Source: an uncultured Polaribacter sp. (lineage in GTDB: Bacteria > Bacteroidota > Bacteroidia > Flavobacteriales > Flavobacteriaceae). Taken from it: 7,389 nt of DNA. The position numbers were made by a program, and so were the translations under genes. A model generated the notes under the pieces. That model ran no database searches. It had not been told where the DNA came from and saw only the letters and a list, made by a program, of their open reading frames with translations. Below are positions 1 to 4,881 of this stretch, piece by piece (within the stretch, counting starts at the first letter, position 1; each line of letters starts with the position of its first letter). The stretch covers positions 1 through 7,389 of the forward strand of contig CALHCK010000075.1 of NCBI GenBank assembly GCA_937936695.1, written 5' to 3'.

Positions 1-389
1 ATTATGTAAAGCAAATAGATACAGCCACGTTTAAAATTTTAAAAAGAGCTTTACCAGGACCTTATACTTTTATATTACCAGGTAGCAAAAATTTGCCAAA
101 AATATTTAAAAAGAAAAAAACTGTAGGAATTCGTATTCCAGATAATACAATTATAAGAGAACTAGTAACTAGTTTAGGAAATCCTATTGTGTCTACCTCT
201 ATTAGAGATGAAGACGAAATACTAGAATATACAACAGACCCTGAACTGATTTATGAAAAATGGGGTAATTTAGTTGATTTAGTGATAGATGGCGGTTACG
301 GAGGTAATGAAGGTTCTACAATTATAGATCTTACTGATGGTTATCCTGAGGTAATTAGAGAAGGTAAAGGTAGTTTAGACGTTTTGTAA
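1..389 (+). CDS. YciO/Sua5/YrdC-family protein (threonylcarbamoyl-AMP synthase-like), 5' end missing
   Basis: The reading frame is open from base 3 and ends at TAA 387-389, giving the last 128 residues of a protein whose start lies outside the window. An in-frame TTG at 93 is not the true start, because family sequence continues upstream of it. Visible motifs (fragment numbering) are LPGPYTFIL at 17-25, VGIRIP at 41-46, IVSTS at 62-66, DLVIDGGY at 92-99 and STIIDL at 105-110. These are characteristic of the Sua5/YciO/YrdC fold, which makes threonylcarbamoyl-AMP from threonine, bicarbonate and ATP for the t6A37 tRNA modification. Spacing and wording match E. coli YciO (about 206 residues) better than TsaC, so about 78 residues should be missing. 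Whether YciO-type proteins are the main t6A enzyme is not settled by sequence. It is cytoplasmic. Its stop lies 5 bases from that of the converging outer-membrane gene. Family assignment is firm; subfamily is likely. Confidence 0.9.
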   Translation, partial: YVKQIDTATFKILKRALPGPYTFILPGSKNLPKIFKKKKTVGIRIPDNTIIRELVTSLGNPIVSTSIRDEDEILEYTTDPELIYEKWGNLVDLVIDGGYGGNEGSTIIDLTDGYPEVIREGKGSLDVL

Positions 390-390
390 T

Positions 391-423
391 TATTTTATTT
401 CCTTTTATCAAAGTAATAAAATA
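391..423. terminator. AT-only stem-loop between converging genes, possible weak bidirectional terminator
   Basis: TATTTTATT (391-399) is the perfect reverse complement of AATAAAATA (415-423), with a 15-base loop. It begins just after the stop of the YciO-like gene and overlaps the last codons of the leftward outer-membrane protein gene, a place where two converging transcripts would need to end. The stem has no G-C pairs and so would be weak. In DNA this AT-rich it could be chance. Confidence 0.25.
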
Positions 424-1018
424 GACCTAGCTTTAAGTCTGAAGGATTTCTATTAAAGTCAAAGTCTACATTAAACAACGTATAACTTAGTTGTATACCT
501 AATTTATTGGTTAGAAATAATTGAGTTAAAGGTGATACAGTAATATTAATTTCATTTGTTTGAACCTTGACTTTTATTGTGTTAGGTGATATGTCTATAA
601 TATCAGTATCATATTGATAGCCTACATTTGTTCTTACCCCTAGAGTTATTTTACTATTTATTGTTTTTAAATATTTAAGAAATAAAGACGGAGTAACTTT
701 TTTATCTATAAATCTAAATTTAATGTTTTCAGCTCCAGTAGAAAGATTAACTACCTCTATAAACGTTATTTTATCTTGCTGATAATTAAAACCAAGACCT
801 ATTATAAAGTTTTCACTTAATTTGTAACCAATATTTGTATTAAAGCCAAATTGTGTTTGCTTTGGATCAGAAAAATTAGTTTTTAAAAAAGGTGAAATTG
901 AATTATCTTTTACAAAGTTATAGCTCCCGTCAATATAAAAGTTGTTAATTATTGATTGAGCTTTTAAATTTGTTACTACTAAAACCAGTATTATGGTTTG
1001 AAAAATTATTTTTCGCAT
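395..1018 (-). CDS. Outer-membrane beta-barrel protein, OmpA/porin-like single-domain barrel
   Basis: This is a 207-residue protein starting at ATG (1016-1018). Residues 1-20 form a clear signal peptide: basic MRK, a hydrophobic core rich in I, L and V, and L-K-A before Q21, the usual flavobacterial cleavage pattern. The mature part is about 187 residues of alternating hydrophobic and polar stretches with many aromatic ends, for example FGFNTNIGYKL, FIIGLGFNYQQ, ITLGVRTNVGYQY, LGIQLSYTLF and a last strand LKLGLFYYF. This suggests a small barrel of about eight strands ending at the C-terminus. No OmpA peptidoglycan-binding domain, plug or TonB box is present, so it is a stand-alone barrel of unknown cargo or structural role. 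It follows the glycosyltransferase gene by only 13 bases in the same direction, suggesting cotranscription. Specific function is not recognisable. Confidence 0.85.
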   Translation of the reverse strand: MRKIIFQTIILVLVVTNLKAQSIINNFYIDGSYNFVKDNSISPFLKTNFSDPKQTQFGFNTNIGYKLSENFIIGLGFNYQQDKITFIEVVNLSTGAENIKFRFIDKKVTPSLFLKYLKTINSKITLGVRTNVGYQYDTDIIDISPNTIKVKVQTNEINITVSPLTQLFLTNKLGIQLSYTLFNVDFDFNRNPSDLKLGLFYYFDKRK

Positions 1019-1031
1019 ATTTTAGTAAAAA

Positions 1032-2030
1032 TTACTTTAAATCGTTAAAAGTTTTTTTCCCTCGTACAAAATATTGCAAAACAATACTTGTATGTTTATA
1101 ATAATCACTTTTTTTAGAAAGTTTTTTGCGTTTCTTTAAAAACTTAAAGAAGTTCTTATAAAAACTAAAATGCGCTTTTATAATAGACCAAGTGTGTATA
1201 GGTCTTAATTCTAAAATAAATTTAATACCTGCAATTCCATCTAAAACTAACCTAGAAAAAACAATAAACAGAAACCATTTTTTAGGAACGTTTTTAATTA
1301 TATTAAGTAAGCTATTTCTAAAATTTAAATACGTTTTATGAGGATTCGTTTCCTGTAGAGTAGCACCTCCAACATGATAAACAGTAGAAGTACCAACATA
1401 CTTAACTTTATAACCAATGTTTTGAGTCCTCCAGCATAAATCAATTTCTTCTTGATGAGCAAAATAATCTTCATCTAAACCACCTAACTGATGGTAAATA
1501 TTAGCTCTAATAAATAAACAAGCCCCAGAAGCCCAAAATATATCAGTAACATCATTAAACTGATTTTTATCTACCTCTAAATCATTAAAAACACGTCCTC
1601 TGCAATATGGGTATCCAAATAAATCTATAAAACCACCCCCAGCACCAGCATATTCAAATTTTGTTTTGTCTTTAAAATCTAATAATTTAGGCTGTACAAT
1701 AGCTGTTTTTTTATCATTATTAAATAAAGAAATAATTGGATTTAACCAATTTTTGGTAACTTCTACATCAGAGTTTAAAAGACAATAAATATCTGCGTTA
1801 ATTTGTTTTAAAGCGTCATTATATCCTTTAGCATAGCCACCATTTACATTGTTTTCAATAATATTAACGGTACTAAAATGCTTTTTTACATATGCAATAG
1901 AGGTGTCTGTAGATGCGTTGTCTGCTACATAAATTTCTGTTTGTTGCAAACTAAAATTTACGACAGAAGGTAAAAACTGTTCTAAGAGTTTTTGTCCATT
2001 CCAATTTAATATGACGATAGCTATTTTCAA
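1032..2030 (-). CDS. Family 2 glycosyltransferase (GT-A fold, rhamnosyltransferase-like)
   Basis: This 332-residue protein transfers a sugar from a nucleotide-sugar donor and probably serves cell-surface polysaccharide or glycan synthesis. GT2 landmarks are in order: VILNWNG 6-12, the nucleotide-binding VADNAS 35-40, the metal-binding DXD-like NSDVE 86-90, SGACLFIR 168-175, the catalytic-base region HQEEIDLCWR 192-201 and YHVGGAT 218-224. A hydrophobic stretch at about 253-273 and a very basic tail (FLKKRKKLSKK) suggest attachment to the inner face of the cytoplasmic membrane. The start is TTG (2028-2030): the in-frame codon six triplets upstream is TAA (2046-2048), no ATG lies between, and the N-terminus begins right at the first beta strand as expected. 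It lies 46 bases after the nuclease-domain gene and 13 bases before the outer-membrane barrel gene. Acceptor and sugar cannot be told from sequence. Confidence 0.93.
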   Translation of the reverse strand: MKIAIVILNWNGQKLLEQFLPSVVNFSLQQTEIYVADNASTDTSIAYVKKHFSTVNIIENNVNGGYAKGYNDALKQINADIYCLLNSDVEVTKNWLNPIISLFNNDKKTAIVQPKLLDFKDKTKFEYAGAGGGFIDLFGYPYCRGRVFNDLEVDKNQFNDVTDIFWASGACLFIRANIYHQLGGLDEDYFAHQEEIDLCWRTQNIGYKVKYVGTSTVYHVGGATLQETNPHKTYLNFRNSLLNIIKNVPKKWFLFIVFSRLVLDGIAGIKFILELRPIHTWSIIKAHFSFYKNFFKFLKKRKKLSKKSDYYKHTSIVLQYFVRGKKTFNDLK

Positions 2031-2076
2031 GGTTGCGAATTTACATTATATAAATTAGTTTACAGCTAAAGATTTC

Positions 2077-2520
2077 TTAATTGTAATCAGGAATTTCTCT
2101 AAGAAAAATATAGGTTTCATTTTCAAAGTCCATTTTACAATAAAAATGCTCTAAGCCATTGGTGACAATTAAATAATTGGCTTTTAATTTTAAATTATAA
2201 CGTGCTATTTGGTCAAAAGTATCTTGCGTAATTTTTATAGATGGGGCTTTACATTCTACAATAATATCGGGAGTACCTAAGGTATTAAATACCAAGATAT
2301 CGGTTCTTTTTTTTCTGTTATTTATAGTTAGTTGTTTTTCTAAAGCAATTAAAGAAATTGGGTAGTTTTTGTAATCTATTAAAAATCTAACAAAGTGCTG
2401 TCGTACCCATTCTTCTGGAGTTAAAACCAAGTACTTTTTTCTTAAATTATCAAAAATAAGCGTCTTATTTTCGCTACTTTTGAGTCGGAAATTAGAAGTT
2501 GGTAGGTTCAGTTTTATCAT
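2077..2520 (-). CDS. Small protein with HsdR N-terminal-type PD-(D/E)XK nuclease domain (HSDR_N_2-like)
   Basis: This is a 147-residue protein starting at ATG 2518-2520; the codon before it is a TTG that is in frame but less likely to be used. Residues 24-46 (NLRKKY, then LTPEEWVRQ) form the helical lead-in typical of this Bacteroidota family. The catalytic core is visible: R-T-D74-I-L-V, then PDIIVE89-C-K91, which is the D...ExK pattern of PD-(D/E)XK nucleases, followed by DQIARYN 103-109 and YLIVTNG 116-122. In type I restriction subunit R this domain sits before a helicase; here it stands alone with no helicase, methylase or specificity gene nearby. So a restriction role is not supported, and a DNA repair or maintenance role is only a guess from the nuclease fold and the position opposite holA. 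The starts of the two genes are 17 bases apart. Domain assignment is good; function is unknown. Confidence 0.88.
   Translation of the reverse strand: MIKLNLPTSNFRLKSSENKTLIFDNLRKKYLVLTPEEWVRQHFVRFLIDYKNYPISLIALEKQLTINNRKKRTDILVFNTLGTPDIIVECKAPSIKITQDTFDQIARYNLKLKANYLIVTNGLEHFYCKMDFENETYIFLREIPDYN
2475..2482 (+). promoter_or_regulatory. Candidate -7 box (TAnnTTTG type) for holA
   Basis: TACTTTTG fits the Bacteroidota -7 consensus TAnnTTTG and lies 55 bases before the holA ATG, inside the 5' part of the divergent nuclease-domain gene. Because only 17 bases separate the two start codons, a holA promoter must overlap that gene. No TTG is found at the expected -33 distance, and the short consensus will occur by chance in such AT-rich DNA. 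Confidence 0.28.
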
Positions 2521-2524
2521 CAAT

Positions 2525-2532
2525 CAAAAGTA
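2525..2532 (-). promoter_or_regulatory. Candidate -7 box (TAnnTTTG type) for the nuclease-domain gene
   Basis: Read leftward, the sequence is TACTTTTG, matching TAnnTTTG and ending 5 bases before the ATG at 2520. Initiation would fall at or next to the start codon, giving an almost leaderless transcript. No TTG is seen at the -33 distance, which would lie within holA. Weak support. Confidence 0.18.
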
Positions 2533-2537
2533 AGAAA

Positions 2538-3539
2538 ATGAACGAGATTAAAAATATTGTTTCGGATATAAAAAATGGTAATATTAAACCTATTTATTTT
2601 TTAATGGGTGAAGAATCATATTATATCGATAAAATATCTGACTATATAGAACAAAATGTTTTAGATGAAACAGAAAAGGGTTTTAATCAACAGATATTAT
2701 ACGGTAGAGATACTAGTATAGAAGCTATAGTTTCTGCTGCAAAACGCTATCCAATGATGGCAGACAAACAAGTAATTATTGTTAAAGAAGCTCAAGATTT
2801 AAGTAGAACTATAGAAAAATTAGTGAGTTATGCCGAAAACCCACAACTTACTACGGTTTTAGTAGTAAATTATAAATACAAAAAGTTAGACAAAAGAAAA
2901 AAACTACACAAAGCTATAGCAAAATCTGGTTTAATTTATGAAAGCAAAAAACTGTATGAAAATCAGGTTGCTGATTGGATTAGAAGAATTTTAAGCGGAA
3001 AAAAATATCAAGTAGAACCCAAAGCAGCACAAATGCTAGTTGAGTTTTTGGGGACAGATTTAAGTAAAATAGCAAATGAGCTAGATAAATTAATGCTTAT
3101 TTTACCTAAAGAAACAATTATTAACGACAAGCATATAGAGGATAATATTGGTATATCTAAAGATTTTAATAATTTTGAGTTAAGAAAAGCTGTTGGCGAA
3201 AAAAATATATTAAAGGCAAATAGAATTATTAATTACTTTTCTGAAAATCCTAAAAACAACCCATTAGTAATGACTATTTCTTTGTTAAATAGTTTTTTTA
3301 CACAGTTGTTATTATTTCATGGCTTAAAAGATAAATCTAAAAACACTGTAGCAAGATCTTTAGGGGTTAGTCCTTATTTTGTAGATGAATATTTCTTAGC
3401 AGCAAGAAATTATCCTATGCGAAAAGTAGCACAAGTAATTGCTACTTTAAGAGAAGCAGATTTAAAAAGTAAAGGGGTGGGGGCAAGTCAATCTCAAGAA
3501 GATATTTTAAAAGAATTGCTATTTAAAATTTTACACTAA
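2538..3539 (+). CDS. holA: DNA polymerase III subunit delta (clamp loader)
   Basis: This 333-residue protein is the delta subunit of the clamp loader, which opens the beta sliding clamp so it can be loaded on primed DNA. Domain I begins with KPIYFLMGEESYYIDKI (17-33), the hallmark delta N-terminus with a degenerate nucleotide-binding loop, and runs to about residue 140. Domain II contains LGTDLSKIANELDKL (171-185). The C-terminal collar domain starts near FNNFELRKAVGEKN (210-223) and runs to the end. The length is normal for HolA. A longer frame starts at TTG 2499, but its extra 13 residues overlap the divergent gene and have no family character, so ATG 2538, preceded by an A-rich leader, is chosen. 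The gene is divergent from the nuclease-domain gene and followed by a stem-loop and 128 bases before sbcD, so it is probably a separate transcription unit. Confident call. Confidence 0.95.
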   Translation: MNEIKNIVSDIKNGNIKPIYFLMGEESYYIDKISDYIEQNVLDETEKGFNQQILYGRDTSIEAIVSAAKRYPMMADKQVIIVKEAQDLSRTIEKLVSYAENPQLTTVLVVNYKYKKLDKRKKLHKAIAKSGLIYESKKLYENQVADWIRRILSGKKYQVEPKAAQMLVEFLGTDLSKIANELDKLMLILPKETIINDKHIEDNIGISKDFNNFELRKAVGEKNILKANRIINYFSENPKNNPLVMTISLLNSFFTQLLLFHGLKDKSKNTVARSLGVSPYFVDEYFLAARNYPMRKVAQVIATLREADLKSKGVGASQSQEDILKELLFKILH

Positions 3540-3578
3540 AACAATTAAAGGTTGCATCTGTAAGATGTTATTTAGTGT
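3533..3578 (+). terminator. Stem-loop at the holA stop, possible terminator
   Basis: ACACTAAA (3533-3540), which includes the holA stop codon, is perfectly complementary to TTTAGTGT (3571-3578). ACA (3541-3543) can extend the stem with TGT (3566-3568) across a 2-base bulge. Alternatively, a small nested hairpin CATCT-GTA-AGATG (3555-3567) can form inside. A T-rich stretch (TTTCATTCAGTTTTT) follows. It could end holA transcription before sbcD. There is no GC-rich stem, so this is tentative. Confidence 0.35.
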
Positions 3579-3667
3579 TTCATTCAGTTTTTACATCAAC
3601 AAAAAACAATACTTAATTATAGGTATCTGTTACAATTTTTTTACAATAAAAATGTGTTAACAATTAC
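3540..3667 (+). promoter_or_regulatory. holA-sbcD intergenic region, likely holds the sbcCD promoter
   Basis: This 128-base gap is the longest non-coding stretch in the window. Its left part forms the stem-loop at the holA end. Its right part carries TTACAAT twice (3630-3636 and 3641-3647), 11 bases apart and so on the same helical face, then the palindrome GTTAAC (3656-3661) just before the sbcD ATG. No TAnnTTTG box and no Shine-Dalgarno motif is visible, so the exact promoter cannot be placed. The promoter role is inferred from position. Confidence 0.35.
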
Positions 3668-4870
3668 ATGAAAATACTGCATACAGCCGATTGGCATTTA
3701 GGACATAGATTACATGAGTATTCTCAATTTGAAGAACAAACTTTGTTTTTAAGTTGGATAGAAAATTATATTATAGAAAATAAGATTGATGTATTATTAA
3801 TTTCTGGTGATGTTTTTGATACCGGTTCTCCATCTAACCAAAGTTTAGAAATGTACTATAGCTTTTTAGTAAAATTAAAAGCTACTAGTTGTAAATCTGT
3901 AATTATTACAGGAGGTAATCATGACTCTGCCGGAACTTTAAATGCACCAAAACATATATTAGATGCATTGTCTATAAAAGTGGTGGGTAAGGCAACTGCT
4001 AATATAGAAGATGAAGTTTTTGAAATTACAATTAATGATGAAAAAGTAATTGTAGGTGCTGTACCTTATTTGCGTGATGGAGATATTAGACGTGCAGTAG
4101 CGGGAGAGTCCTTTGATGAATTGACAGATAAATACAAAACAGCGTTAATCAATCATTATAAAGCATCTGCAAAACAATGTAAACTTATAAATACAACAAA
4201 TGCACCTGTTATTGCCATGGGACATTTATTTGCTATTGGAGGCTCTGTTTCAGATAGTGAACAAAATATTTATGTAGGTACGCTAGGACATATTGGAGCA
4301 GAAGATTTTCCTGCTTATTTTGATTATGTTGCTTTAGGACATTTACACAGACCTCAAATTGTAGGAGAAAATAGCAAAGTCAGGTACTCAGGTTCTCCTA
4401 ATATTTTAAGTTTTAGTGAAGTTTCTTATGAAAAGAAAGTACTTGTTTTAACCATTAATAATAACAAAATAACAGGTATAGAAGATGTTTTTGTTCCTCG
4501 TTTTAGAGAGTTTTACAAACTAGTAGGTACGTTAGCAGAATGCTTAACTAAATTTTCTAGTATTGTTTCTAATTCATATGGATTAACTCCTTGGGTAGAA
4601 ATTGTGTTAAAAGAAGATAATACCGTAAATACAGATAATTTAAAAAAGGATGCAGAAGATTATTTGTTTGAAATATTAAAAATTTCTTTAAAGAATAAAC
4701 GTAAAATTAAAGGAATTGAAGAGTATTTAGAAAACTCTAAATCTATTAAAGAATTACTGCCAACAGAAGTTTTTAAATTAAAATGTGAAGAAATGGGGTA
4801 CGATTTAAAAGAAAAACCAAAAGTTTGGGATGCTTTTAATGAAATATTACAAGCTGTTAAAAATCAGTAA
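3668..4870 (+). CDS. sbcD: Exonuclease subunit SbcD (Mre11-type nuclease)
   Basis: This 400-residue protein, the same length as E. coli SbcD, is the nuclease subunit of SbcCD, which cuts hairpins, cruciforms and protein-blocked DNA ends with ATP control from SbcC. The calcineurin-like phosphoesterase core is complete: D8-W-H10 (motif I, ADWHLGH), GDVFD 47-51 with metal-binding D48, GNHD 83-86, GH 185-186 and GHLH 224-227 supplying the last histidines. RYSGSP (239-244) follows in the usual place. Residues from about 275 onward form the capping and SbcC-binding region, ending in charged helices. The start ATG (3668) directly precedes the first beta strand MKILHTADWH. No Shine-Dalgarno motif is present, as is usual in this phylum. 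The sbcC ATG follows after 11 bases, so the two are surely cotranscribed. No active-site residue is missing. Confidence 0.97.
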   Translation: MKILHTADWHLGHRLHEYSQFEEQTLFLSWIENYIIENKIDVLLISGDVFDTGSPSNQSLEMYYSFLVKLKATSCKSVIITGGNHDSAGTLNAPKHILDALSIKVVGKATANIEDEVFEITINDEKVIVGAVPYLRDGDIRRAVAGESFDELTDKYKTALINHYKASAKQCKLINTTNAPVIAMGHLFAIGGSVSDSEQNIYVGTLGHIGAEDFPAYFDYVALGHLHRPQIVGENSKVRYSGSPNILSFSEVSYEKKVLVLTINNNKITGIEDVFVPRFREFYKLVGTLAECLTKFSSIVSNSYGLTPWVEIVLKEDNTVNTDNLKKDAEDYLFEILKISLKNKRKIKGIEEYLENSKSIKELLPTEVFKLKCEEMGYDLKEKPKVWDAFNEILQAVKNQ

Positions 4871-4881
4871 TTTATTGTGTT

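Larger units (their letters stand above)
2475..2532. repeat. 9-bp inverted repeat spanning the divergent junction
   Basis: TACTTTTGA (2475-2483) and TCAAAAGTA (2524-2532) are perfect reverse complements separated by 40 bases. They bracket the first codons of the nuclease-domain gene, and the right arm fills most of the 17-base gap before holA. The arms could be paired promoter -7 elements on opposite strands, two half-sites for a regulator, or chance. Confidence 0.35.

Noticed and set aside
161..173. ACTAGT repeated twice with a 7-base period
   Set aside because: It lies within the coding sequence of the YciO-like gene at a normal family position; likely a codon coincidence.
93..389. A stand-alone 98-residue gene starting at TTG 93
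   Set aside because: Conserved YciO-family sequence including LPGPYTFIL continues in frame upstream to the window edge, so this is the tail of a longer gene.
2031..2076. A promoter or terminator in the 46-base gap before the glycosyltransferase
   Set aside because: No TAnnTTTG box with a -33 TTG and no stem longer than 4 pairs could be found; the gap is compatible with simple cotranscription.
2521..2523. TTG start one codon earlier for the nuclease-domain gene
   Set aside because: The adjacent ATG at 2518-2520 is the stronger start and fits the expected N-terminus.
2499..2537. A 13-residue N-terminal extension of holA from TTG 2499
   Set aside because: It overlaps the divergent nuclease-domain gene, and the family N-terminus fits the ATG at 2538.
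2077..4870. A restriction-modification or phage-defence island (nuclease domain plus SbcCD)
   Set aside because: No methylase, specificity, helicase, integrase or toxin gene is present, and holA and sbcCD are core genes with base composition like their neighbours.
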